64,000 nt of DNA, from the NCBI GenBank assembly GCA_001931905.2, contig MSJI02000815.1, positions 26,794-90,793 of the forward strand. The letters run 5' to 3'. A program made the translations under genes and the position numbers. This stretch comes from Cladosporium sp. IMV 00045 (Eukaryota > Ascomycota > Dothideomycetes > Cladosporiales > Cladosporiaceae). Positions 52,254 to 62,475 of this stretch are shown here, in pieces. The notes beneath the pieces are model-generated. The model saw only the letters and a list, made by a program, of their open reading frames with translations, was not told where the DNA came from and did no database searches. Numbering within the stretch: position 1 is the stretch's first letter; each line of letters opens with the position of its first letter.

Positions 52254-53629
52254 CGCGTTAGTGAACTTTTGGATGTTTGAGTTATGGAGGGCTCTTGGCT
52301 GGATGATTTGGCTGAGAATGCTTCGGAAGAACGGAGTAGATCTAGCGCTGCTACAATCTACTCAGTCAATGTTTGCGGTTGCGGGTGAGTGTCTCAGGCC
52401 ATCAAGCACGATGGTCGCAATAGAGAGAATATAAGCCAAAAGTGCGAGGTGGGTGACGGCTTAGAATGGCATTGTGTTTCGAAAACAAAGATCGCCTTTG
52501 TCCAATCACCAAAAGTTTGCCTGTAGATCTCGATCTTGAGATACGTGTTGTGGAAGCTTTCAAAGAACGCAGTCAATCACTTGCTCGAAGTTCTGATTGA
52601 TCATGGATCGCCATGTCAAGTCGTCTCAATGCCGCGTTGAGATGCTGCCGAAGTCCCCATGGTGTATAGTGTTATTATATCTGCTGGAGTTTCATTTGAT
52701 GATTGCAATGGACCGAGCTCAAGTCAGTCACTGAATGGACTCCTAGACCGGACTCTTATTATGGTATTGTTCGTAGTCCCTGATGATCCAGTATTTGTCA
52801 ATGTAGATGCATATTGCGTGTTCAAGGCCGAAATCCATTCTGGAAGCGGCTTGAGGAGCTGATTAAGCGGCGCCACATACTTCAGGTCAATGGTATTATT
52901 CTCGATGTCATGGGGCACATCTTAAGAATACGCTTCACAGCAATATCTGCGAGAGCTCACCAGCTCCCCAAAGCAGCTGGAGGCGGTTTCTCATGGGAGA
53001 CGAGCCGCGGCATTGATCGGTCGCATGAAGTTATATTCAAGACTGGCAAGTGTGATGCGAGCAAGGCATGATAGTAGGTAAGATGAGAATGCATGATTAT
53101 TTGGGACGGATGTTAGCCAAAAATTCCTTTATGTGTTGCCGCTGGGCCGACGATCTCGGAGGCCAGCCCTAACGCCACTGGAAGCGAGGTGTTTCACTTC
53201 ATCTTTGGAGCAGTCTCCGTTTTCGCCTGTTTACTTTTCAACACACGGAGACTATACTTCCGTTTAGCTGGAATGCGAGGATGTGCCAGTAAACAAATTG
53301 GGGTTAGGGATCGCCATATACTTGATGATAATCTACTGATTCTGCCCTAGCTTGATGGAAATTAGGCAGAACAGTAGCGCATGCTACTCGTGGAACATAC
53401 ATATTGTTCTTTCATGTATACGAAACATCCTAGTTGAATCTCGATCACACTTGGGAGTCAAGCTGGTATATCTTTACCAAGAGGATGTCACCTCAAGCGT
53501 CGGGCTCCTTTCCACCACTCCCTTGACTGGAAACATTTCTTTCTTCATTCCTTCTTTTCCTGATATCAGTTCTAGCAAAAGTATCTCGAGTCTCTGGAAG
53601 ACCATACTCTCATTTTATCACTACCCAGC
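52254..53629. other. intergenic, mannanase promoter
   Basis: This 1.4 kb stretch is AT-rich with many stops. A TTAGGG-containing motif (GGGTTAGGG) occurs at about 53301-53309, roughly 320 bp upstream of the mannanase ATG. The last 100 bp are pyrimidine-rich leader. No gene recognised. Confidence 0.45.
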
Positions 53630-54811
53630 ATGAAGAACCTGATTACAGTTGCATGCCTTGCAGGTGCCGCCTGCGCCCTCCCAACTACTAGCTGGTCTGG
53701 TAAGAGGTATACCAGTCCTGCCTTGATCACTCGCCAAGCGGCGGCCAATGCAAGCTCTGCAGCCAACGCGACCTCTTTCCCATCCGCCTCTGGAACTAGC
53801 TTCATCATCGATGGGCAACAGCAATACTTCGTCGGCACCAACACGTACTGGATCGGATTCCAGAACAACGAGGCCGATGTTGACCTTGTCATGAAGAACA
53901 TCGCCGATTCTGGCATGAAAGTCCTCCGAGTCTGGGGCTTCAACGACGTGACCTCTCTTCCTGAAGGAGACACCGTTTACTACCAATCGTTCATCGATGG
54001 CGAGGCCAAGATCAACACCGGTGCCAATGGCCTTGAGCGCCTCGACAAAGTCGTGCAAAGCGCTGAGGAGCACGGCGTCAAGCTCATCATCAACTTCGTC
54101 AACAACTGGACCGACTACGGTGGCATGGCAGCCTACTTCGAGTATGCCGGCATCTCCTCCAACGCTGAGTGGTACACCAGCGAGAAGGCTCAGACTCAGT
54201 ACAAGGCCTACATCGAAGCTGTGGTCAGCCGCTACAAGACTTCGTCTGCCGTCTTCGCCTGGGAGCTTGCCAACGAGCCACGCTGCAATGGCTGTGAGCT
54301 CGATGTCATGGCCAAGTGGGTCGCTGACTCTGCCGCCTACGTCAAGTCCCTCGACAGCGAACACATGGTGACCACTGGAGAGGAGGGTTTCGGTCTTGAG
54401 GGCGATGGCTCATACCCTTACACCTTCGGTGAGGGCGGCGATTTCAACGCTACCTGCGCCGACCCCAACATCGACTTCTGTGTTTACCACCTGTACCCTG
54501 AGAGCTGGGGCACCGATGCCAACGGCGAGCAGTGGGGCAAGGAGTGGATTGAGAACCATGCGAAGGTCTGCAACGATCTGGGCAAGCCTTGCGTTCTTGA
54601 GGAGTTCGGCTTTGACAACACCTGCTCGGTTCAATTGGCTTGGGAGACTACTGCGCTTGAGACCGAGGGTACTGCCGGAGACATGTTCTGGCAGTACGGC
54701 GACACGCTTTCCACTGGTCAGACTCACCAGGATCGCAACACTGTGTACTACCAAGATGAGCTGTGGGAGTGCATGATTGCGTCGCATATCGAAGCTGTCC
54801 AGGCCCAGTAG
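53630..54811 (+). CDS. secreted endo-beta-1,4-mannanase, GH5 subfamily 7
   Basis: This 393-aa intronless secreted glycoside hydrolase cleaves beta-1,4-mannosidic links in plant mannans. The signal peptide covers residues 1-17 (cut near ACALP) and a Kex2-type KR at 25-26 may define the mature start. The GH5_7 fold is clear: YFVGTNTYWIGFQNN, DSGMKVLRVWGFNDV, GVKLIINFVNNWTDYGGM, FAWELANEPRCNGC with the acid/base Glu216, DFCVYHLYPESWG, and CVLEEFGFDN with the nucleophile Glu at 324/325. There is no cellulose-binding module. Unlike most neighbours, codons are uniformly C-ending to the stop, typical of strongly expressed secreted enzymes. Confidence 0.94.
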   Translation: MKNLITVACLAGAACALPTTSWSGKRYTSPALITRQAAANASSAANATSFPSASGTSFIIDGQQQYFVGTNTYWIGFQNNEADVDLVMKNIADSGMKVLRVWGFNDVTSLPEGDTVYYQSFIDGEAKINTGANGLERLDKVVQSAEEHGVKLIINFVNNWTDYGGMAAYFEYAGISSNAEWYTSEKAQTQYKAYIEAVVSRYKTSSAVFAWELANEPRCNGCELDVMAKWVADSAAYVKSLDSEHMVTTGEEGFGLEGDGSYPYTFGEGGDFNATCADPNIDFCVYHLYPESWGTDANGEQWGKEWIENHAKVCNDLGKPCVLEEFGFDNTCSVQLAWETTALETEGTAGDMFWQYGDTLSTGQTHQDRNTVYYQDELWECMIASHIEAVQAQ

Positions 54812-55042
54812 ACGTCAGCTTAGTGTGACGGCGGGTGCTTGAGTCAATCATAGGCATTGATCATCCTGCAGATGTAAAAAATTTCGTAGCTATTGTCAAC
54901 GGCACTTATCTTCTGTATGCTCGCCTCACAGTTCTTTGATCTTCCTTGTTGCCGAATGTGGCCATCCAATAAATTGATCTGCTTACTTCGAAACAATTCA
55001 TCAATCATGTGCTGTCGACCTCATTGACACCTGACTCCTGCT

Positions 55043-57285
55043 TCAACCCTTCACTTCGCCTCTTCTCCCTAATGCTCTTAGCTCTCCAACAATACCCCGA
55101 ACAGACTTCGCAATCGCGCCTCGCCCATCATAACAAGGGAACACGATCACAGCAGCCATAGCAGCAAAATGCCACAAAATAGCCATAGTGACCCAACCCC
55201 CAAAGAACGATCGAGTGAAGATCCAGTCTCGGTACAGCGGGAGAGGCCAAAAAATTAGCGTCGTGACAACGTTGACGACGAAGAAGATCGATGCTATCTT
55301 CAGCCATTTGCGGATATGCTGCAGAGTGGCTGGTGACATGGGGTGGACGACGTTGTCAAGATCGTTGGAGGATTCGTCCCTCGATATTTGGTTAGTGGGC
55401 GTCTTCTTGTCATTTGAATTCTCCGCTGGGCTCTTTTCAGCTACGCCAGCATCATTTGCAGGAGTGCCACTAATGTCGACTTTGCTTTCCTGTGCCGATA
55501 CTACTGAGCTTGCTCCCGTATCAGTTTCTTCGATGAGGTTGAGTTTCAGGAAGATCCTCCAATCGAAGCGGCTCGGCTTTGCCAGAGAGATGAGCACGGA
55601 GAATATCGCTGGGGAGAAGAACGAGACGCAAGCTCCGTACAGGCCTGGAAGCTGCTGCTGTGTCGTCCAGATATTGATCGCTCCGCCCCAATGCCAGGAC
55701 AAAACGAACCAAGTCAGCAGCCCGCACATAAGTCCCAGCACTGGAGATAAGATAGCCGCAAATTTGGTCTGTCCGGACCAAAGAATGGTGAGCATCAGAG
55801 GAAAGATACCCGGGCACGCGATGATCGGACGGAAGTAAGTAGACCAGTTGTTCGTGGCGCCTGCGTAGTTGAGCATCAGAGCAAAGCCTGCCATGAAGGC
55901 GCCATGGCAGACGACGCCGATATGGCTGACCTGCATTGTCTTCTTGTCGGTGGCGTTGGGGTTGATGTATGTCCTGTAAAAGTCGAGAGAGATGATGCTC
56001 GAAACCGCAATGACACTGGATGAAATCGTGCTGGTGATTGCCATGAAAATGAGCACGAGCAGACCTGTCGTGGCGCCTGTGCCGAGGAGGGACTTGAGGA
56101 CGTAGGGCATCACCATGCCGGAGTTCACTTGGAGCTCGGTGAGAGTCCCGGGATACAGAACCCATACGGGGTTGTTCTCGATTGCCCTTGCAGACAGTCC
56201 AATGATCGTTCCAGTACACCAAGGCACGGCTAGGATGACGATAGAGGCCAGATCGTAGGCAGGGACCGTTGCTTTGACGTCGGAAGCAAAGCACTTCTGC
56301 CAGAAAGCGGTGTCCATGACTACGAGGGCCAGGTTGCCGAACTTCAACACGAGGCCAAACAGGATTGCTTTTTACTCTGAATTAGCAAAGCTCAACTGAC
56401 GCAAAGAATGTATGCAGGACTTACCTCCTCTAGACTTAGCCGACAGCAAAGAGCCAGCATAGTTCCCTTCAATGTGCACCTCCGCCGCCATGACCTTGTC
56501 ATAAAGGCCGTATATGCCTCCAACGTGTTCGTTGGTAAGAACAGCCAGCGAGAAGTATATGAGCAGGATCAAAGCGACCGTGGTGTGGAGGAAATCCGTC
56601 AAAAAGGTTGCCTTGAGGCCGCCGACGACCGTGTAAACGACCACTGGTCAAAGGTCAGATCGACAAGAACAAGTCACAGGCATGTTAAAAGAGCAACCTA
56701 CCTCCAGCAGGAATCAGAATACCCGCAGCAACGATATGCATCCCCGTCATCCCCGACACAAGCTGAGCACCAGCGAGGATCATTCCACCACAGCCGAAGA
56801 TGTTATTGATGAGGTTGAGCACGACGAAAATGCCGTGAGCGTACGCGCCGTATCTGATCTTGATGAACTCCAAAGATGTGTGTGCGTATGGGACTCTGAG
56901 TTTAGCGACGATGCCCAAGACGGCCATCAGAGCGATCTGGAAAGATAGGCCGCTGGCCCACCACATGGGGAGGGCAACGCCCCAGCGGTAGGTGTAGGCG
57001 GCGGCAATGACGCTTTCGTTGATCCACCTGCGTAGCTTGTCAGTACTGTCCTCATAATAGGTACGCTGCGTCTATCACTTACATCCAACTCGAAAAAACA
57101 GCCGAGCAAGTCAACCCCGTCCCGACAGTGCGATTGGCGACCATGAACATCTCCGAATGATTCGAATCTTCGGCCAGGTAACGTTTCTGGATCCTAACAG
57201 CGAAGAGAATAATACCGCAGAACAGCACCGACAAGCCAACAATGACGCCGTAGCCATCGGCCTGAGAGAGGAGTTCGACGGCCAT
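55043..57285 (-). CDS. DUR3: Dur3-like sodium:solute symporter (urea/polyamine)
   Basis: This 690-aa plasma-membrane symporter of the SSS family resembles the Dur3 urea/polyamine transporters. Exons: 57285-57083, 57027-56702, 56643-56425 and 56367-55043, with introns of 55-58 nt. The start at 57285 opens QADGYGVIVGLSVLF, matching the GYGIVVG segment of Dur3. Other marks are EMFMVANRTVGTGLTCSAV, SSWMWINESVIAAAYTYRWG, LIFGVINxVGN-like AILFGLVLKFGN, DTAFWQKCFAS, and GLSARAIENNPVW. A cytosolic loop rich in Ser/Asp/Asn lies before the last two membrane segments. The final intron uses an AAAAAG acceptor because the nearer CAG would create a stop. The substrate is by family only; Dur3-like paralogues vary. 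Confidence 0.88.
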
Positions 57286-57937
57286 ATTGACGCAGGTACT
57301 CAGCCCACGTGGTTGGCTTGCAACGATGGGGCGGAGGAAAAACCAGAAGAACAACGAAAGAAAAGAAGGGCAGATCTATCGATCATCAGCTCTAAAGAAT
57401 CAAGCGCATGCCACATGGCGTGCATCAAGTGATGGATGGTATCATGTTGGGTTGAACCACAGGGCTCCACCAAGCCGATCAAGAAGACTGCAAGACTTGA
57501 ACAATTTCCGGTGCAGAGAAGGGAAACCCTCGACAAGGAATCCATCAAGATCGCAACTGAAGAGTTGATCTTCTGCATGGACAACCACTGCCATTGGACG
57601 AGATTGTCGCATCGCCATGTGCTGAAAGCTTGTCGGGCTCGCTAGCGGATAGCGTGATGCGGACGACCAAGCACGTAAACCCGTCAGCTTAGCGTTTGCT
57701 TGTGTCGAACGCCAATAATCAGAACCGTTTCTTATCTTGCTTGCATCCGGTCGATTTGTTGATTTGGGAAAGATTTCGACGGCGAGACAAATTGCCGGGT
57801 AGAATGATGCGGAAGTCAAAGGTGACCGGTGACCGAAGGACGTGGGAACCCCAGCCTGGCAACATAACGTATTTGATCATTGATTACAAACTAATCCGTC
57901 TAACTCTTCCATTATAACACGCCAGTCTTCATGAATC
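57286..57937. other. intergenic, DUR3-like promoter
   Basis: This 0.65 kb stretch is the promoter of the symporter and the 3' flank of the G-patch gene, both on the minus strand. I looked for GATA-type nitrogen sites; a few GATA/TATC occur, at about chance level. Confidence 0.45.
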
Positions 57938-60199
57938 TCACTTCCCCTCCGCCCTCGCAACAAGCGCATCATCCAACCCCACAGCATCAAACACCGCTCT
58001 ATCGCCCTTCCTCTGCGCCCAAACAACATCCCCCTTCAAGTAAACCACCACGCCACCCTTCCCAGTAGCGCTAGCAGTGATTCTAAAAAGCGGCAACCCG
58101 TTCGCCTGATGCGCTTCCCTCAACGGGACAAGAGTGAGATCCTCCTCCATGCAGAACGCCTCGACGGTGTCCCTGAAATCCGCCGCTTCCTGCACGGCCG
58201 GAGCTCGCACAGGCGTCGCAGCAGCAGCGGCGGCGTTCTGCGCGTCGAGTTTCCTCGCGGCTTCTTTGGCGACAGGGCGCGCGGGCCCGGCGGCGGGAGG
58301 GGGCAGGGCGGACAAGTCCTCGCCAGCTTCGAAGAGGTCGACGGCGCTGTTGATCATTGCGTTGCCCTTGGTCCATTCCTTCTGCACGTCTGGCTGGCGG
58401 AAGATGGGGGCTGGGATTTGCTCTTTCCACCACGCGACCCATTGGGTGATTTCTTCCAGGCTGGCTTCGGGGGAGGTGAGCCAGAGGTGCAAGGTGGAGA
58501 GCCATTTGGGGAAGAACTCGGCGACGAAGAGGCGGGCGAAAATTTCTGGTTTGAGGAAGGGCTGCCATTTGAGGACGTCCTCTAGTGGGGTGAGATCTTG
58601 ATCTGAAGGATCGATTTCGAGGTTTGCTGATAAGTGTAGGGACAGGCGTGGGAGGAGATGGCGGACGAGCAAGTGGTCGAGTTCTGTCGAAAGGAGATTC
58701 CGCCATTCTTCCAAGCTGGGCAGGATGCCGGAAGAGACATCCCATCCGTCCATGACATGACGGAGTTTCCGTTTGACGTCCGCGAGTAATGAATTTTGTG
58801 CTTTGGGGTCCAGCTGATAAGGAGGTAAGTGCTGGAGCCATGGGAAGAGGTAGGTATGCGGCTGAGTATGCTTGAGGTTCGACTGCCTGTGGTGATGGCT
58901 TCGTTTGCGAGCGTCCCAACTCTGGAGTGCGGATGCAAGCTTAGGCACTAGAAGTTGATCGGTGAGGTTGCTGTAGATGAAGGCCGGTAACAACGGTCGC
59001 CATGCGCTGATGAGTTTTGTAAGCGGCGCTGGATCCAAGACAGACCAGTTGGTGATTGCCGTTCGGATCTTGGGCAGCCAGAGCGTGTACATCATAGTTT
59101 CGTATGGAGATGTCGTTTTCTGTCGTCTTGACCTCGCGTATGGGCTGTCATGATCGTGGATGGTGTTGGCCTTTGCCAGCGAATCTTGAGATTGTCCAAG
59201 AATGGTCTTGAGCTCAGTCAAATCAGCAACAAGAAAATCCGGCTCTCCCAGTGGTTCCCAAGCATCCATCCTCCGTTTGAAGATAGGATGTATCGCACCA
59301 ACCGCCGCCTCCTGCAACTTGTACTTCTCGATATCGTGCCTGAATGTATCCTGCAAAGCCCTCAACTTCCCCATCAACTCCGCCCACACCGCAGCATCTT
59401 CAACACCTTTCCCACTCCCAACCTTCAACCCTTCCACAGCCTCAACGAGCTTCCCCATCCTCTCCAGATCCTCCTTACTCTGCTCATCCTCAATCGCCAA
59501 CCGACCTCCCTGCTCTTCCATATACACCCTCCGTTCCTGCAACCCATGCCAACTCTCGATAAACGCCTCGAGCTCCAACCTCTCCCTCCTGGCAATCTTA
59601 TCCGCCTCTGAATCCTCCCTCGCCTCCACCCCCGTAGGCGTCATCAGCCCAGCAGCGGACGTCAAGAGCTTCCTCTCCCCGCCCGTCGCGTCCACAATAC
59701 TACTCAGCATTTTCACCGGCACATCCAACCCCGGCGCAGCAGCAGCCACATCCGCTGCGGTGCGGTACTTCGTCTTCCTCCTCGCCATCCCACCGCCAGG
59801 CGTACTCGCCCCGCTCGCCGCGCCCGACCCAGCAGCCTGCCCCTGCGCGGCCTTCCTCCTCCTCTCCCTCCTCTTCGTCTTCTCCTCCTCACTACTGTCC
59901 TCCCACTCCTCACCTCTCGCCTCCGCCTTCCTCTTCTGCTCAGCCTTATACTGCGATGTCCGCTCGCTTACAGCGCCCACACCAGCGCCTTGAGGGCGCA
60001 TTTTCACCTCGATAGGGTTGACGATACCCTCACCCTCCGCGCCTAGACCTTGGCCTTCCTTGTAGCCCATTTTGGCCATCATTTTCTGCGCGAAAGACAT
60101 CTTTCCTCCACCGGCGTTGCCGCTGCCGCTCATTTTGGGCGCTTTGTGAGGGTTGTCGGGTTGAGAGGGGGGTTTGCGTTTTGTGCCGAGTGTGGCCAT
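57938..60199 (-). CDS. NTR1: G-patch splicing factor Ntr1/TFIP11
   Basis: This 753-aa intronless protein is the Ntr1 (Spp382)/TFIP11 factor that activates the Prp43 helicase to disassemble spliceosomes. The G-patch spans about 34-76 (SFAQKMMAKMGYKEGQGLGA...GIVNPIEVKMRPQGAGVG), as expected near the N-terminus. A basic/acidic linker KRKAEARGEEWEDSSEEEK follows. The GCFC domain occupies about 370-640, with SPYETMMYTLWLPKIRTAI, WRPLLPAFIYSNLTDQLLVP, LEDVLKWQPFLKPEIFARLF and EFFPKWLSTLHLWLTS. The C-terminal strand-rich domain contains FRDTVEAFCMEEDLTLVPL and LFRITASATGKGGVVVYL, the usual TFIP11 ending. The gene looks complete. Confidence 0.93.
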   Translation of the reverse strand: MATLGTKRKPPSQPDNPHKAPKMSGSGNAGGGKMSFAQKMMAKMGYKEGQGLGAEGEGIVNPIEVKMRPQGAGVGAVSERTSQYKAEQKRKAEARGEEWEDSSEEEKTKRRERRRKAAQGQAAGSGAASGASTPGGGMARRKTKYRTAADVAAAAPGLDVPVKMLSSIVDATGGERKLLTSAAGLMTPTGVEAREDSEADKIARRERLELEAFIESWHGLQERRVYMEEQGGRLAIEDEQSKEDLERMGKLVEAVEGLKVGSGKGVEDAAVWAELMGKLRALQDTFRHDIEKYKLQEAAVGAIHPIFKRRMDAWEPLGEPDFLVADLTELKTILGQSQDSLAKANTIHDHDSPYARSRRQKTTSPYETMMYTLWLPKIRTAITNWSVLDPAPLTKLISAWRPLLPAFIYSNLTDQLLVPKLASALQSWDARKRSHHHRQSNLKHTQPHTYLFPWLQHLPPYQLDPKAQNSLLADVKRKLRHVMDGWDVSSGILPSLEEWRNLLSTELDHLLVRHLLPRLSLHLSANLEIDPSDQDLTPLEDVLKWQPFLKPEIFARLFVAEFFPKWLSTLHLWLTSPEASLEEITQWVAWWKEQIPAPIFRQPDVQKEWTKGNAMINSAVDLFEAGEDLSALPPPAAGPARPVAKEAARKLDAQNAAAAAATPVRAPAVQEAADFRDTVEAFCMEEDLTLVPLREAHQANGLPLFRITASATGKGGVVVYLKGDVVWAQRKGDRAVFDAVGLDDALVARAEGK

Positions 60200-60642
60200 T
60201 TTGGGTGGTGGAGGCCGTTATGGCGCGAGGTGGGAGGTCGTGTTGTTGTGTTGTTGTGTTGAAGATGGATGGGCGGGTTGCTTGAAGGTGATCTGGAAGC
60301 TCGCGACGCGGAAAGCGGCCGTTTGCTGCGCGCGAGCATGTGAAAGTGAGGATGCGATGTGAGATTCTGGGGTTCACTACTACCACTAAAATAAGAACAG
60401 TGCAGATAGGAGACATGAACACTTATCTCATTTTTCGAGTGCGGATGACGATGATCATTCATTTTTGGGAAATACGACAATTCAGAAATGGATGTACAGT
60501 TACAGTACGATTACTCAAAAGGGTATCTTTTCTATCTCCCACGAAAAATCTCCATTACGCAAGACTTCCTTCTCACTCATTATCCACACCGCAGTTGTAT
60601 ATGCACAATTTATATGAATAGGACTAAACTCTGAGATCAAAA
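60200..60642. other. intergenic, NTR1 promoter
   Basis: This 0.44 kb stretch between two minus-strand genes holds the promoter of NTR1 and the 3' flank of the cis-prenyltransferase. Nothing else seen. Confidence 0.5.
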
Positions 60643-61791
60643 TCAAGCCGCCTTCGCCCTATTCCCACCACGCCTTCCAAGCCTCGCCTCTTCCTCCCGC
60701 GCTTTCCTCTGCCCGCGCTGCCATTCAAGAAGCACAGGCAGGAAATGCCAAAGGTCAAACTCCGGCCACAGGATGTCCAGAAATCTCAGCTCAGTGCCCT
60801 CGTGGCATTGCCAGAGCATGAAATCGCTCAAGCGGCTGACGCCTGAAGTTCGCACCAGGAGGTCGAGAGGAGGGGCGTCGCGGGTGTACATGTGCTTTGT
60901 GAGAGTTTCGGCCGTGATGGTTTCGGGGTCGGGGAGGTGGGCTTGAGAGGTTTGCTGTTGCTGCTGCTGTGTGGGTTTGAGGACGGGAGATGCGGAGTGG
61001 GATGTTCGGCTGGAGGGCGCTTCGTCGGGCTGGTTCGTGCTGGCTGTCGAACGCTCTTGGTCTGAGAAAGCGGAGTCGACGTCTGAGCCGCCGGCGGCGA
61101 GGTTGAGGGTGTCTCGGCTCTTGTTGTGGTCTTCCTCCTCGACGGAGTAGAGGTGTCTCGACTTGATGTTCTGTTGGATGTGGTTCTCGCTGAACATCTT
61201 CTTGCCCTTCTTCTTCTCCGGCGGGTGGCTGTAGTCCTGGACCGTGTTGCGGATGCTGCGAGTGATTTCCTCGCGGCTGGTGTATGGGAAGCAGACGTTC
61301 AGCACTGCCTTGCCGTTGTTCTTGGTCATCTCGACCGCGCGATCCACCTGTTTCAGAACATCCTCGCGGACCAAGTCGCGATCACCCAGAACCTTCACAC
61401 TGGCGCCGTATCGCTCAAAGAGCTCTCCGTGGGCGCTCATTTGCACGAGTTTCGTCTTGGCCATGTCCATCAGAGCGTCGACTTCCCACCGGCTGCGCTT
61501 GAAGTTCTCAATGCTGAAAGCGTAGATGGTGACACATTTGACGCCGCTCTTGTAGCAGACCTCGAGGATGCGTGCGAGCGCCTCAAAGCCTAGGTTGTGG
61601 CCTTCGACAGTTTCCAGCTTGCGGGAGCGAGCGTAGCGCCGGTTGCCGTCCATGACAAAGGCAATGTGCTCTGGAATTGGACCGCATTGGAGGGAGCGGA
61701 TGAGCAGGTCGCGGAGATATGTTACGGCGGATTCGACTGGAGGGAGCGAGAGGGCCCATCGGCGTAGGTGGGTGCCATAGTCGGTGGACAT
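60643..61791 (-). CDS. RER2: cis-prenyltransferase, dehydrodolichyl diphosphate synthase
   Basis: This 382-aa intronless ER enzyme extends farnesyl diphosphate with isopentenyl units to dehydrodolichyl diphosphate for glycosylation. Motifs: IPEHIAFVMDGNRRYARSR with the catalytic Asp48, GHNLGFEAL, YAFSIENFKRSRWEV, and near the C-terminus LDLLVRTSGVSRLSDFMLWQ (the RTSG-E-R type substrate loop) then LRFLDILWPEFDLWHFLPVL. Between the two halves lies an insertion at about 190-305, Ser/Thr/Gln-rich with a five-Gln run, which yeast Rer2 lacks but filamentous fungi often have. It is divergent from the last gene with 684 bp between starts. Confidence 0.92.
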   Translation of the reverse strand: MSTDYGTHLRRWALSLPPVESAVTYLRDLLIRSLQCGPIPEHIAFVMDGNRRYARSRKLETVEGHNLGFEALARILEVCYKSGVKCVTIYAFSIENFKRSRWEVDALMDMAKTKLVQMSAHGELFERYGASVKVLGDRDLVREDVLKQVDRAVEMTKNNGKAVLNVCFPYTSREEITRSIRNTVQDYSHPPEKKKGKKMFSENHIQQNIKSRHLYSVEEEDHNKSRDTLNLAAGGSDVDSAFSDQERSTASTNQPDEAPSSRTSHSASPVLKPTQQQQQQTSQAHLPDPETITAETLTKHMYTRDAPPLDLLVRTSGVSRLSDFMLWQCHEGTELRFLDILWPEFDLWHFLPVLLEWQRGQRKAREEEARLGRRGGNRAKAA

Positions 61792-62475
61792 GGCGGTTGT
61801 AGAGGAATGTCGATTGATAGGGTTGAGCGAGAGGTTGTCGATATTCGCAGGCGGTAAAGTGGTGAGAGGGACTGGTGACGCACTGGTAAGGCAGACGCTT
61901 AATAACAGGTCATAACAAAAGGTTGAACGACAGGAGCAGCAGTTGATTAAGGTATTAGTAGGTGAAGAAAGGAGAATGGTTCTGTCTGTTCAAGTTTCGG
62001 GTCCGGCAGTGCCAGGCAGCTTCCAAGACTCGTCGTCGCTCAGCCTCCAAGCACCAACGCGTCTCTTCGTCCGTCTCTCTCTCTCAACTCCGACGCTTGA
62101 CGTCTGTCTCTTAGCCTTCCCCACACAGTTTATTGATGCCTTAATCTTCAGCCTTATTGCTGCCTGACTTTTCAATCTGATAACACGACGACGACTCTTC
62201 CTCCTCCGCTCACCTCCGACACTTCTTCACACTCGATCTGGTATAAATTCCATCGCGTCTCGCTATACCGCTTCTTTTCCCTCCTCACACCTTCCTATTC
62301 CCTCCAATAGGATACTGCTTCACGCGACGGTAGACCACAGCATGCCGTCACTGCACGTGACCGTCGCATAGCTCTTACCTAGGTTGCTCTTCACGCCTCA
62401 CTGCTTGCTCACCACTCACCTTCACTCCCACCCACTCTAGCCTACCCACCCCACCAACAAAAACTCATCTCTCCC
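61792..62475. promoter_or_regulatory. divergent promoter, RER2 / last gene
   Basis: A 684-bp spacer; the right half (from about 62170) is a long C/T-rich leader before the ATG at 62476, typical of fungal 5' regions. No specific site recognised. Confidence 0.5.

Noticed and set aside
58083..58919. 278-codon minus-strand frame within NTR1
   Set aside because: Same strand as NTR1 but another frame, Arg/Pro-rich; the NTR1 frame carries the GCFC domain here.
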